From the NCBI RefSeq assembly GCF_000336875.1, contig NZ_AOJK01000041.1, positions 71,920 to 135,919 on the forward strand: DNA of 64,000 nt, given 5' to 3'. Below the pieces are notes generated by a model. That model saw only the letters and a list, made by a program, of their open reading frames with translations, made no database searches and had not been told where the DNA came from. Position 1 is the stretch's first letter. Each line of letters opens with the position of its first letter. Both the position numbers and the translations under genes were made by a program. Shown in pieces: positions 34,729 through 43,536 of the stretch. Source of the stretch: Halorubrum californiense DSM 19288 (GTDB lineage: Archaea; Halobacteriota; Halobacteria; Halobacteriales; Haloferacaceae).

Positions 34729-34989
34729 ATGGTTGACGGCGGGGCGGGATCGGCGGAGCAGCCCGGCGCACCCGCGACACCGCGCGCCAGAGCGCGGTCC
34801 GCGGCGCTGTGGGGCGTCGTCGGCGGGTTCGCCTTCCTCGCGCTCGCGCAGGGGTACCGGCTCCTCGGTCCCGGATCGCTGCCGGTCGGGTACTGGGGAT
34901 TGGCACTCGTCGCGTTCGCGGTGGCGGTCGCGTCGGCGGGTCTCGCGTATGTGGCCGAGGTTCGACTCCGGGCGAAAAGAAGGACTTAA
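34729..34989 (+). CDS. Small two-helix membrane protein
   Basis: An 86-residue protein starting immediately after the ridA stop, so it is probably co-transcribed. There are two hydrophobic segments (ALWGVVGGFAFLALAQGY and YWGLALVAFAVAVASAGLAY). The N-terminus is proline- and alanine-rich and the C-terminus basic (VRLRAKRRT), which would put both ends inside the cell. It has no recognised domain. Similar small proteins are common next to housekeeping genes in haloarchaea. The gene stands 27 nt before tRNA-Ser. Confidence 0.65.
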   Translation: MVDGGAGSAEQPGAPATPRARARSAALWGVVGGFAFLALAQGYRLLGPGSLPVGYWGLALVAFAVAVASAGLAYVAEVRLRAKRRT

Positions 34990-35016
34990 CAGTCGCACCG
35001 GAGTATCATCGGGTGA

Positions 35017-35098
35017 GCCAGGATGGCCGAGTGGTAAGGCGCACGCCTGGAAAGCGTGTTCCCATCCGGGATCGGGGGTTCAAATCCCTCTCCTGGCG
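35017..35098 (+). tRNA. tRNA-Ser (GGA)
   Basis: An 82-nt class II tRNA. The acceptor stem GCCAGGA pairs with TCCTGGC, and G73 is the discriminator. The anticodon loop CTGGAAA (35047-35053) has anticodon GGA at 35049-35051. A long variable arm (TCCCATCCGGGA) identifies it as serine-type, with D and T arms intact. CCA is not encoded, in line with the CCA-adding enzyme at 58126. It has no intron. Confidence 0.95.
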
Positions 35099-35199
35099 TT
35101 TTGCTGTCGCAATAACGAGCGAGGAGCGACGGCGACGAACGGCTTCAGAGTTCCAACCGCCCGGTGATACGTGAACGTCCACTGAGCGACGACGAACAC

Positions 35200-35549
35200 C
35201 TCCAAAGCCCCAGCCGCGAGGCGGGCGCACGCTCGCTGCGCTCCTCATTCGGTCGCTGCCGCTCCCTCGTTGCGGTGCTTACATCGCCTGCGCCCGCCTC
35301 GCGGCTGCCCCTTTGAGTCCCGCCCCGACAGCACCGCAACCGCCGGAAGACGGTCCTGCTCGCTCCTTCCAGTCGCTGCGCGGGCTGCGACTTCCGTGCT
35401 CCCGCTCGCTCCCTTCGGTCGCTCGCGGGACCGCACCTCACACCTCCCCAGCCTCGTCAGTCGCCTCCGCTTCGCTCCGGTTACTGACTCCCCCGCGCGT
35501 GCTGACTCGCGGCCGCCGGAGGCGGCCGCTCGCAGGCACGCGCCACCGC
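35200..35549 (+). repeat. Dispersed structured repeat, copy B (candidate non-coding RNA)
   Basis: The longest copy (350 nt) in a 590-nt gene-free stretch between tRNA-Ser and a small gene. The 5' block CTCCAAAGCCCCAG opens a stem in which CCGCGAGGCGGGCGCA pairs perfectly with TGCGCCCGCCTCGCGG. The stem closes through CTGCCCCTTTGAG at 35307-35319. An extra module at about 35340-35432, shared only with copy C, adds a CGGAAG/CTTCCG hairpin. The second common hairpin is GTCAGT/ACTGAC around CGCTTCGC. The 3' hairpin GCGGCCGCC/GGCGGCCGC is closed by GCGCGTGC/GCACGCGC. No strong TATA lies upstream (GTGATACG at 35164-35171 is weak). Confidence 0.85.
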
Positions 35550-35688
35550 GGTTCTCTCGTGACCGATCGCTGTCGTTCGCGGGTATTTATCCGCTATATC
35601 GCTGCTGTCGGCCAGATCCACTCCTCGCTGACACGTCTTCACTCCGACACAAGACTCATATGTGTGGGTGTTGTTGTCACGGGTGACG

Positions 35689-35856
35689 ATGCCAGACACG
35701 AAATCGGGCCGCGAGCGGAAAGGGAGGAACAAGCGCCGCCAACTGGAGAACCACCTCGCACGGCGTGAACTCAAGGCGGACGACGAACCCCCGGAACCGT
35801 ATGCCGAGGCCACAGACGCGGAGTTCCTCGCCGAGTCCGAGGACGCGGCCACGTGA
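35689..35856 (+). CDS. Small charged hypothetical protein
   Basis: A 55-residue protein with a basic N-terminal half (KSGRERKGRNKRRQLENHL) and an acidic C-terminal half (PEPYAEATDAEFLAESED). It is soluble and without cysteines or a hydrophobic segment. The charge split suggests it may bind nucleic acid or a protein partner, which is only inference. The start is the ATG after AGTATAC-like AT-rich DNA, and codon use fits the genome. A longer frame from 35662 is not supported. Confidence 0.6.
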   Translation: MPDTKSGRERKGRNKRRQLENHLARRELKADDEPPEPYAEATDAEFLAESEDAAT

Positions 35857-35962
35857 CCGGCCGCGCCCGGCCCGTCCCTTCTCGCTGACCGTCCGCTGCC
35901 GAGCCTGCCCGTAATCTCGCGTCGCGAAAGCTTTAGACCCGGGAACGGCGTATCTCGGCGCA

Positions 35963-38560
35963 ATGAGTCGCGGCCCCGAGCTGATAATCACGGAGAAGGA
36001 CAACGCGGCGCGGCGCATCGCCGACATCCTGAGCGGCGAGTCCGCGACCGCGGAGCGGATGAACGACGTCAACGTCTACGAGTGGGGCGGCAAGCGGTGT
36101 ATCGGGCTCTCCGGCCACGTCGTCGGCGTCGACTTCCCCGCCGAGTACAACGACTGGCGCGACGTCGAGCCGGTCGAGCTGATCGACGCGCCCGTCACCA
36201 AGACGCCGACGCAGGAGGGGATCGTCGCCGCGCTGCGCCGGCTCGCCCGCAACGCCTCCCGCGTCGTCATCGCGACCGACTACGACCGCGAGGGCGAACT
36301 GATCGGCAAGGAGGCGTACGAACTCGTCCGCGAGGTGAACGAGGACGTCCCCGTCGACCGCGTGCGCTTCTCCTCGATCACGGAGAACGAGGTACAGGAG
36401 GCGTTCGCGAACCCCGACGACCTCGACTTCGAGCTGGCGGCCGCCGGCGAGGCGCGACAGATCATCGACCTCACGTGGGGCGCGGCGCTCACTCGCTTCC
36501 TCTCCCTGTCCGCGCGCCAGCGCGGCGACGACTTCATCTCCGTCGGCCGGGTCCAGGGGCCGACGCTCAAGCTCATCGTCGACCGCGAGCGCGAGATACA
36601 GGCGTTCGACCCCGAGTCCTTCTGGGAGCTGACGGGCGAGCTGGCGAAGTCGGGCGGCGATCCGTTCGAGGCGCGCTACTTCTACCTGAACGACGAGGGC
36701 AACGAGCGCGAGCGCGTCTGGGACGAGGCGGTCGCCGAGACGCTCGCGGATGCGCTCGACGCGGCCGACGGCGCCACGGTCGACGACGTCACCCGGCGGA
36801 CCCAGACCGACGACCCGCCGACGCCGTTCAACACCACCGCGTTCATCCGCGCGGCGGGGTCGCTCGGCTACTCCGCGCAGCGCGCCATGTCGCTTGCGGA
36901 GGACCTCTACACCGCCGGCTACGTCACCTACCCGCGGACCGACAACACGGTGTACCCGGAGGACTTGGAGCCCGAGGAGCTGATCGAGGAGCTCTCGGCG
37001 GCCTCGACGTTCGGGAAGGACGCCGCGAGCCTGCTCGACGGCGACCGCGATATCGAGCCGACCGAGGGCGACGAGGAGACGACGGACCACCCGCCGGTCC
37101 ACCCCACCGGCGAGCTCCCCTCGGCCGCCGACCTCTCCGACGACGAGTGGGAGGTGTACGAGCTGATCGTCCGCCGGTTCCTCGCCACCTGCGCCGACCC
37201 CGCGACGTGGGAGCGCCTGCGCGTCGTCGCGCTGGCGAACGGCGAGGCGACGCCAATCGCCGAGGGGGCCGACGGGCTGGCCGCCCTTCGTAATCCCGAC
37301 GACGCGGCGGGGGCGGCCGACCTCGTCGCGGACGGCGGCCTGCGGCTGAAGGCGAACGGGAAGCGGCTGCTGGAGGCCGGCTACCACGACGTCTACCCGT
37401 ACCGCTCCAGCGACGAGCGGATCGTGCCGGACGTCGAGGTCGGCGAGACGCTGTCGCTGTCCGACCGCACTACCGAGGGGAAGGAGACCCAACCCCCGCG
37501 GCGCTACGGACAGTCCCGGCTCATCGAGGAGATGGAGAAGCGGCAGCTGGGGACGAAGGCGACCCGCCACCGCACCATCGAGAAGCTGTACGACCGCAAC
37601 TACGTCGAGAGCGACCCGCCGCGCCCCACGCGGCTCGCCGAGGCGGTCGTCGAGGCCGCCGAGGAGTTCGCCGACCGGATCGTGAGCGAGGAGATGACCG
37701 CCCAGCTCGAACGGGATATGGCGGCCATCGCGGCCGGCGAGAAGGAGTACGACGAGGTGACCGAGGCCTCGCGCGACCTGCTCTCGCGCGTGTTCGACGA
37801 CCTCACGGAGTCGCGCGAGGCGGTGGGCGACCACCTCCAGAGCTCGCTGAAGGCGGACAAGACCCTCGGCCCGTGTCCCGAGTGCGGCGCCGACCTCCTC
37901 GTCCGCAAGTCGCGGCAGGGGTCGTACTTCGTCGGCTGCGACGGGTACCCGGACTGCGAGTACACCCTCCCGCTCCCGTCGACCGGGAAGCCGCTCCTCT
38001 TGGACGAGACCTGCGAGGAGCACGACCTCCGCCACGTGAAGATGCTCGCCGGCCGGAAGACGTTCGTCCACGGCTGCCCGCAGTGTAAGGCGGACGAGGC
38101 CGACGAACAGGAGGACGAAGTGATCGGGACGTGTCCCGACTGCGGGGCGGAACACGGGGGCGAACTCGCGGTCAAGCGCCTCCGCTCCGGCTCCCGGCTC
38201 GTCGGCTGTACGCGCTACCCGGACTGCGACTACTCGCTGCCGCTCCCCCGGCGCGGCGAGATAGAGATCACCGACGAGACCTGCGAGGAGCACGACCTCC
38301 CGCACCTCCGGGTCCACTCCGGCGACGAGCCGTGGGAGCTCGGCTGCCCGATCTGTAACTACCGCGAGTTCACGGCCCGACAGGAGGGCTCGGAGCTTCA
38401 GGCGGTCGAGGGGATCGGCGAGAAGACCGCCGCGAAGCTGAAAGACGCCGGGGTCGACGGCGTCGACGAGCTCAAATCCGCCGACCCGAACGACATCGCG
38501 GCCGATGTCGACGGCGTGGGCGCGGACACGGTTCGCGACTGGCAGGCCAAGGCCGACTAA
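35963..38560 (+). CDS. topA: DNA topoisomerase I (type IA)
   Basis: An 865-residue enzyme that relaxes negative supercoils by cutting one strand and passing the other. The TOPRIM domain has ELIITEKDNAARRIADIL and VVIATDYDREGELIGKEAY. The catalytic tyrosine is in AGYVTYPRTDNTVYPEDLE. DLTWGAALTRFLSLSARQR and FISVGRVQGPTLKLIVDRE are typical. Three C-terminal zinc-binding segments follow (GPCPECGADLLVRKSRQG, GTCPDCGAEHGG, LGCPICNYRE). The last 45 residues form a helix-hairpin-helix (VEGIGEKTAAKLKDAGVDGV), a common archaeal addition. CTTTAGAC is centred about 29 nt upstream, supporting this start. Confidence 0.95.
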   Translation: MSRGPELIITEKDNAARRIADILSGESATAERMNDVNVYEWGGKRCIGLSGHVVGVDFPAEYNDWRDVEPVELIDAPVTKTPTQEGIVAALRRLARNASRVVIATDYDREGELIGKEAYELVREVNEDVPVDRVRFSSITENEVQEAFANPDDLDFELAAAGEARQIIDLTWGAALTRFLSLSARQRGDDFISVGRVQGPTLKLIVDREREIQAFDPESFWELTGELAKSGGDPFEARYFYLNDEGNERERVWDEAVAETLADALDAADGATVDDVTRRTQTDDPPTPFNTTAFIRAAGSLGYSAQRAMSLAEDLYTAGYVTYPRTDNTVYPEDLEPEELIEELSAASTFGKDAASLLDGDRDIEPTEGDEETTDHPPVHPTGELPSAADLSDDEWEVYELIVRRFLATCADPATWERLRVVALANGEATPIAEGADGLAALRNPDDAAGAADLVADGGLRLKANGKRLLEAGYHDVYPYRSSDERIVPDVEVGETLSLSDRTTEGKETQPPRRYGQSRLIEEMEKRQLGTKATRHRTIEKLYDRNYVESDPPRPTRLAEAVVEAAEEFADRIVSEEMTAQLERDMAAIAAGEKEYDEVTEASRDLLSRVFDDLTESREAVGDHLQSSLKADKTLGPCPECGADLLVRKSRQGSYFVGCDGYPDCEYTLPLPSTGKPLLLDETCEEHDLRHVKMLAGRKTFVHGCPQCKADEADEQEDEVIGTCPDCGAEHGGELAVKRLRSGSRLVGCTRYPDCDYSLPLPRRGEIEITDETCEEHDLPHLRVHSGDEPWELGCPICNYREFTARQEGSELQAVEGIGEKTAAKLKDAGVDGVDELKSADPNDIAADVDGVGADTVRDWQAKAD

Positions 38561-38647
38561 TCGCGACCGCGTCACCGACCGCTTCGGTCCCGACGAGATC
38601 TATTAAACCACAACCACATATGCGCGGAGCCTCTCGACTGCCGACAG

Positions 38648-40186
38648 ATGGGTGACCGCGACGCGGACTCGTCGGCCGACGACCGATCGCCGTCGAGCGG
38701 CGACGCCGCCGCGACCGGGATCCTCCGGGCGTTCGTCGAAGCGGTGCCGACCCCGACGCTCGCCTGCGACCCGGACACGCTGGCCGTCCGCGCCGCGAAC
38801 GCGCCGGCGGCCGACCTCGTCGGCCACGATCGCGGCACGCTGACGCTGATGGGCCTCCCCGACCTCGGCGAGACCGACGCCGCCGTCTCCGGCGAGCCGA
38901 TCGCCGACGTCGCGGGCGCCGCGTCCGCGTCTGGTTCCCCCGACTCCAACGGCGCGAACGCCGGAGTCGAGCGGTTCGAGTGGGACCTCCGGCTCGGCGA
39001 CCCGGGACTCCGGGTCGACGCGGCGGTCCACACGGCGACGATCGCCGGGAGCGAGTGGCTCGTCGTCGGGCTCTCCGACGCCACCGCCCGCGTCGCCGCC
39101 GAGGCCGAGCGCGACGGGGAGCGCCGGCTCGTCGACGCGCTCGCCAACACCGTCCCGCTCGCGCTGTTCCGCTGTACCGAGGAGGGGACGCTCTCCCGGT
39201 GGAACGACCGGCTGGCGGCCGACTCGGGCTACGAGCCGACGTCGCTGTCCGGGCGGGCGCTCACGTCGCTGTTCGACGAGGCGACGCGGGACGAGGTCAG
39301 CGAGGCGCTCTCGCGGGTGTACCGTGACGGGGAGGCCGTCTCCTGCGAAGCGCGGCTGCTCACCCGCTCCGGAGAGCGCATCCCGTACCGCCTCTCGGTC
39401 GGGCCGGTGACCGACGGCGACCGGGTCGTCGGCGCGGTCGGCGTCGGCGAGGACCTCACCGAGGCGTCGCTCAGAGAGGAGCGGCTCGCGGTGTTGACCC
39501 GCGTGCTGCGACACAACTTCCGGAACGACCTGAACGTGGTCACCGGGTTCACCGGGCGGGCCATCGAGGCGGTCGACGACCCCGACCTCGTCGCCGAACT
39601 CGAACGCGTCGTCGACACCGCCGAGCGGCTGTTGCGCCTCGGCGAAACCTCGCGGAAGGTGGAGCGACTGCTCTCCCAGCGACCCTCACCGCGACCGATC
39701 ACGCTCGCGCCCGGGGTCGACGCGGCCTTCGAATCGCTCGATCAGACGCTCCGCGCCCGGGCCACCGTCGACGTCGACGTTCCGGAGGGGCTCGCCGTCT
39801 CCGCGGTCGCGTTCCTCCCCGAGGCGATCAGCGAACTCGTCGACAACGCGATACGGCACAACGACGCCGACGACCCGCGGGTCCGGGTCTCCGCCGCGGA
39901 GCTACCCAGCGAGTCGTGGGTCTCGCTCGTCGTCGCCGACGACGGTCCGGGTATCCCGCCGGCCGAACGCGCCGTCCTCACCGGCGAGGAGACGCCGCTC
40001 GACCACGCGAGCGGGCTCGGCCTCTGGTACGTGAACTGGATCGTCACCGCCGGGGGCGGGAGCCTCGACATCGCCGAGAGCAAGGCCGGCGGCAGCCGGA
40101 TCGAGCTGTCGCTGCGCGCCGCGGAAAGAGAACCGCCCGAAGACGGGGAGCTGTTCGCTCCCGACGAGTTCGGCGACGGCGCGTAG
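38648..40186 (+). CDS. PAS-domain histidine kinase
   Basis: A 512-residue soluble kinase. Residues 22-145 look like a degenerate PAS (AVPTPTLACDPDTLAVRAAN). Residues 155-280 are a clearer PAS with PAC (NTVPLALFRCTEEGTLSRWN, then CEARLLTRSGERIPYRLSVG). The HisKA phospho-acceptor histidine lies in VLRHNFRNDLNVVTGF, the haloarchaeal version. The HATPase_c domain shows ISELVDNAIRHNDAD, VADDGPGIPPAE and SGLGLWYVNWIV. No response regulator is adjacent, so it may signal to a distant partner. The sensed signal is unknown. Confidence 0.85.
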   Translation: MGDRDADSSADDRSPSSGDAAATGILRAFVEAVPTPTLACDPDTLAVRAANAPAADLVGHDRGTLTLMGLPDLGETDAAVSGEPIADVAGAASASGSPDSNGANAGVERFEWDLRLGDPGLRVDAAVHTATIAGSEWLVVGLSDATARVAAEAERDGERRLVDALANTVPLALFRCTEEGTLSRWNDRLAADSGYEPTSLSGRALTSLFDEATRDEVSEALSRVYRDGEAVSCEARLLTRSGERIPYRLSVGPVTDGDRVVGAVGVGEDLTEASLREERLAVLTRVLRHNFRNDLNVVTGFTGRAIEAVDDPDLVAELERVVDTAERLLRLGETSRKVERLLSQRPSPRPITLAPGVDAAFESLDQTLRARATVDVDVPEGLAVSAVAFLPEAISELVDNAIRHNDADDPRVRVSAAELPSESWVSLVVADDGPGIPPAERAVLTGEETPLDHASGLGLWYVNWIVTAGGGSLDIAESKAGGSRIELSLRAAEREPPEDGELFAPDEFGDGA

Positions 40187-40206
40187 GCAGGTCGCGCGGC
40201 GGTCGG

Positions 40207-40575
40207 TCACTCGTCGAGCCGGAGTTCATCGCCGACCGAGGCCGACTCGGCCGCCCCGGCCGGCAGTTCGACGACGGTGTCGGCGCGGCCGCGACCCAGC
40301 CCGATGAACGGCGCGAGCCGCTTTTTCGCCGTCACCTCGCCGTCGGCGAGCCACACCGCGTCAATCGCGAACGGCACGAACAGCATGTGGAGCCACTGCG
40401 TCTCGGGCTCGTCGAACGGGAAGACGAGAGCGTAGTCGTCCGGGATCGACCGCCGGAACATCAGCCCGCGGGCCTGTTCGAGCGTCGACCGGGCGACGTC
40501 GACGTCGCTGGCGAGGACGGTCTCGGTCCGGTCGCCCGTCGCGTCGGGGCGATGTACGAGTCGCACGCTCGCCAC
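40207..40575 (-). CDS. DUF192 family protein
   Basis: A 122-residue protein of the DUF192/COG1430 family, found in archaea and bacteria and of unknown biochemistry. The hallmarks are LEQARGLMFRRSIPDDYALVF, QWLHMLFVPFAIDAVWL and the end RADTVVELPAGAAESASVG. Bacterial members are often exported, but this one shows no signal peptide. The start is a GTG; a second GTG three codons on (40566) is equally possible. It is convergent with the PAS kinase and on the same strand as the glutaredoxin. Confidence 0.85.
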   Translation of the reverse strand: MASVRLVHRPDATGDRTETVLASDVDVARSTLEQARGLMFRRSIPDDYALVFPFDEPETQWLHMLFVPFAIDAVWLADGEVTAKKRLAPFIGLGRGRADTVVELPAGAAESASVGDELRLDE

Positions 40576-40623
40576 CTTGCCGCGGGCGGATAAATAGCCT
40601 CTCGTTCGATCGGCGCCGGCGCC

Positions 40624-40878
40624 TTAGCTCGCGCTCCCGTACGTCTCTTCGAGGTACTCGACGATGTCGTCGCTCTCGGGCATCCCCTCGACCCCGTGGT
40701 CCTCGTCGACGAGGACGGGGACGCCGGTCTGCCCGGAGACCTCCTCGACCTCGGTGCGCTCGCCGTGCGAGCGCGGCACCATGATCGACTCGTACTCCAG
40801 GTCGAGGTCCGCCAGCTTCGTCTTGACCTTCGCGCAGTACGGACAGCCTTCCAGTTCGTAGAGAGTTAGGTTTGCCAT
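40624..40878 (-). CDS. Glutaredoxin-like protein
   Basis: An 84-residue single-domain thioredoxin-fold protein with the CPYC active site (LYELEGCPYCAKVKTKL). The cis-proline region is GVPVLVDEDHGVEG, and the C-terminal helix SDDIVEYLEETYG resembles the N-terminal domain of glutathione transferases. Haloarchaea use gamma-glutamylcysteine, so the reductant is probably that thiol or thioredoxin reductase. The start at 40878 is the ATG; a GTG directly before it is also in frame. About 180 nt of gene-free DNA separates it from the thermosome end. Confidence 0.88.
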   Translation of the reverse strand: MANLTLYELEGCPYCAKVKTKLADLDLEYESIMVPRSHGERTEVEEVSGQTGVPVLVDEDHGVEGMPESDDIVEYLEETYGSAS

Positions 40879-41064
40879 CACCGTCTCGTAGGAGATGGAT
40901 CCGTAAAGAGGTGCGGCCGCGGATGCGTCTGCCGCGCACGGACGAGCGACGCTGCGCTCGTCGACGCCGCTGGCCTCTCGGCTGGTCGTGGTCGAAACGG
41001 GGGAAAACGGAGCGTCTGTGGATTGAGACAGCGGCGGGCGGTGGGAGTCAGTCTGTGACCGACT

Positions 41065-42723
41065 TCACATCGCGCCGCCCATGCCGCCCATACCGCCCAT
41101 ACCGCCGCCGGGGGCGCCGCCCTCGTCGTCGCCGCCCGCCGTCGAGAGGTCGCCCGCCGAGATGATGTCGTCGATTTTCAGGACCAGGTTCGCCGCCTCG
41201 GCCGCGGAGGCGATCGCCTGTTCCTTGGCGTGGGCCGTCTCGACGACGCCCGCGTCGGCCGTGTCGACGACCTCGCCGGCGAACACGTCGAGCCCGGCGT
41301 GCTGATCGCCCGCCTCGTGGGCCGCGCGCAGGTCGACCAGCAGGTCGATCGCGTCGAGGCCCGCGTTCTCTGCGAGCACGCGGGGGATCAGTTCGAGGGA
41401 GTCAGCGAACGCCTCGACCGCGAGCTGCTCGCGCCCGTCGACGGAGTCGGCGTAGTCGCGCAGCCGGCGCGCGATCTCGACCTCGACCGCGCCGCCGCCG
41501 GGCAGGGTGCGCCCGTCGGAGACGGTCGTCGAGACCACGTCGAGCGCGTCCTGAATGCCGCGTTCGAGCTCGTCGACCACGTGGTCGGTGGTGCCGTACA
41601 GGAGGAGCGTGGCGCCGTGGGAGTCCTCACCCTCGACGTAGAACAGCTCTTCGTCGTCGTCGCGCTCGATCGAGCCGACCGCGAGGTCGTCGGCGGTCAG
41701 CGAGTCGAGGTCGGTGACGATCGGCGCGCCGAGGACGTTCTTCAGGAACGTCAGGTCGGACTTCTTCGTGCGGCGAACCGCGAGGATTCCCTCTTTTGCG
41801 AGGTAGTGCTGCGCGAGGTCGTCGACGCCCTTCTGACAGAAGACGACGTCCGCGCCGGAGTCGACGATCTGGTCGACCTTCTCGCGGAGCTGCTCCTCTT
41901 CCTGGTCGAGGAACTTCTGGAGCTGGTCCGGCGAGTCGACGTTGACGGAGGTGTCGACGTCGGCCTCCTCGACCTCGATCGGGTCGTTGAGCAGGAGGAC
42001 GTTCGCCGACTCGAAGTCGGTCGGCATGTCCTCGTGGACCGGGTCCTTGTCGATCGCCGCGCCAGTGAGCAGGCGGGACTCGCCTGCCGCGCGGCCGGTG
42101 CGCGTCTCGATGTTGAGGTTCGCGAGGTCGACCACGTGGGAGCCGTCGTCGGCCTCGACCGTGACGCCCTGTACCGCGCGGACGACGAGGTCGGCGAGGG
42201 TCTTCTTGTCGAGTTCGGCGCCCTTCCCGGTCATCGACGTCTCGGCGACGTTCAGCAGCGTCTCCGTATCGTCGGGGTCGACGGCCGTCGCGACCTCGTC
42301 GACCTGCTCACGGGCGTACTCGCTCGCGAGGTTGTACCCGTTGATCACCGCTGTCGGGTGAATGTCCTGTTCGAGGAGATCCTGCGCGTTCTTCAGCAGC
42401 TCGCCCGCGATGGCGACCGCGCTGGTCGTCCCGTCGCCGGCCTCGTCCTCTTGGGTCTCGGCGACCTCGACGACCATCTCGGCCGTCGGGTTGTCGATGT
42501 CCATCTCTTGGAGGATGGTGACCCCGTCGTTGGTGATCGTGACGTCGCCCATCGAGTTGACGAGCATCTTGTCCATCCCCTTCGGTCCGAGCGTCGAGCG
42601 GACTGACTCGGCGACGCCGCGCGCCGCGGAGATGTTGTACTCCTGTGCGTCCTTGTCCTGGACGCGCTGGGCGTCATCGCCCATGATGATCATCGGCTGA
42701 CCCTGCTGCATTCGCTGACTCAT
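41065..42723 (-). CDS. Thermosome (group II chaperonin) subunit
   Basis: A 552-residue subunit of the cytosolic ATP-driven folding chamber. It has the equatorial motifs [31 protein letters not shown] and [16 protein letters not shown]. The apical segment and [14 protein letters not shown] with DIISAGDL close the fold, and it ends in the GGM repeat tail ([14 protein letters not shown]). Haloarchaea usually have two or three paralogues and I cannot tell which one this is. TTTATATA lies 25-32 nt before the ATG, so the mRNA starts within about two bases of the start codon. Thermosome genes are heat-inducible in haloarchaea. The start at 42723 ([11 protein letters not shown]) is standard. Confidence 0.95.
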   Translation of the reverse strand: MSQRMQQGQPMIIMGDDAQRVQDKDAQEYNISAARGVAESVRSTLGPKGMDKMLVNSMGDVTITNDGVTILQEMDIDNPTAEMVVEVAETQEDEAGDGTTSAVAIAGELLKNAQDLLEQDIHPTAVINGYNLASEYAREQVDEVATAVDPDDTETLLNVAETSMTGKGAELDKKTLADLVVRAVQGVTVEADDGSHVVDLANLNIETRTGRAAGESRLLTGAAIDKDPVHEDMPTDFESANVLLLNDPIEVEEADVDTSVNVDSPDQLQKFLDQEEEQLREKVDQIVDSGADVVFCQKGVDDLAQHYLAKEGILAVRRTKKSDLTFLKNVLGAPIVTDLDSLTADDLAVGSIERDDDEELFYVEGEDSHGATLLLYGTTDHVVDELERGIQDALDVVSTTVSDGRTLPGGGAVEVEIARRLRDYADSVDGREQLAVEAFADSLELIPRVLAENAGLDAIDLLVDLRAAHEAGDQHAGLDVFAGEVVDTADAGVVETAHAKEQAIASAAEAANLVLKIDDIISAGDLSTAGGDDEGGAPGGGMGGMGGMGGAM

Positions 42724-42747
42724 ACAGCGTTTGATTGATTGTGATTC

Positions 42748-42755
42748 TATATAAA
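42748..42755 (-). promoter_or_regulatory. TATA box of the thermosome gene
   Basis: TTTATATA on the minus strand is centred about 28 nt before the start codon. A second, unassigned GTTTATATAC lies at about 42899-42908, near the end of the upstream gene. Confidence 0.75.
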
Positions 42756-42924
42756 TGTCTCGGTGAGGGCCGACCGGTCCTATTGGTGAGGCGCGGCCAC
42801 CGATCGGCGAAAACCGCACGACAACGGAGCTTTTGTCCGAAATTCATGCGAGGAGTTAGCATTGATCTCTCTCGAACCGAGAAGGCCCTTTCGCTCTCGT
42901 TTATATACTCCGCTCTCGGTTCTG

Positions 42925-43476
42925 CTACCCCGGTATCCCGCCGGCGAGGAGCGCGGCGTCGACGAGCAGTAGGACGGCCAGCCCACCGCTCGCAAGGAGG
43001 TAAGGGCGGGCGACGGACGCCAGTCGGGCACCCCCGGGAACGCTTCCGGCCCCGGCGAGCGCATCCATCGGAAACCCCTCGGTCATGTACCGACCCCACC
43101 CGACGTCGGGGTCGACCTCGCGGCGCATCCGGAGGACGCCGAGTTCGACAAGCCCGTTCATCGCGCCCCACAGCGACAGCATCGCGAGGACTGCCCACCC
43201 CTGCCCGGTCGTCACGAGGACTTCGAGCGGCGTGTACAGCCGCCAGACCATGTACGTGCCGGTGACGGGGAGGACCACCCCGGTCCAGCGCGTGATCATG
43301 AGGAGGCGGTGCGCGGCGTCGACGAACGCGTCGCGACCGAGCGTCCCGTCGGTCGCCCGCGGCAGGGTCGCGTAGACGACGTACAGCGTCGCGCCGGTCC
43401 ACAGCGCGCCGGAGAGCACGTGGAAGACGAAGGCGGTCGTGAGCAACACGGGATCGGCTGGGAGCGAGAGCGGCAA
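42925..43476 (-). CDS. CopD-like four-helix membrane protein
   Basis: A 183-residue protein with four hydrophobic helices (FVFHVLSGALWTGATLYVVY, ITRWTGVVLPVTGTYMVW, GWAVLAMLSLWGAMNG and LLASGGLAVLLLVDAALL). Conserved histidine and arginine positions in the first and second helices (FHVLSG, AHRLLMITRW) resemble the CopD family of copper-handling and heme-like membrane proteins. Such residues could bind metal or heme in the membrane. The start codon is TTG at 43476. A GTG at 43452 is an alternative, but it would cut the first helix short. It lies upstream of the thermosome in the same orientation with separate promoters. Confidence 0.7.
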   Translation of the reverse strand: MPLSLPADPVLLTTAFVFHVLSGALWTGATLYVVYATLPRATDGTLGRDAFVDAAHRLLMITRWTGVVLPVTGTYMVWRLYTPLEVLVTTGQGWAVLAMLSLWGAMNGLVELGVLRMRREVDPDVGWGRYMTEGFPMDALAGAGSVPGGARLASVARPYLLASGGLAVLLLVDAALLAGGIPG

Positions 43477-43536
43477 AAAGGCCGTCCCGGACAGGATCGG
43501 TTCGCTCGATCGGCCGGTTAGTTTTCGGCCGGCCGA

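Noticed and set aside
42899-42908. Second thermosome promoter
   Set aside because: GTTTATATAC is about 180 nt from the start, at the end of the preceding gene, while a TATA at 42748 fits the start exactly.
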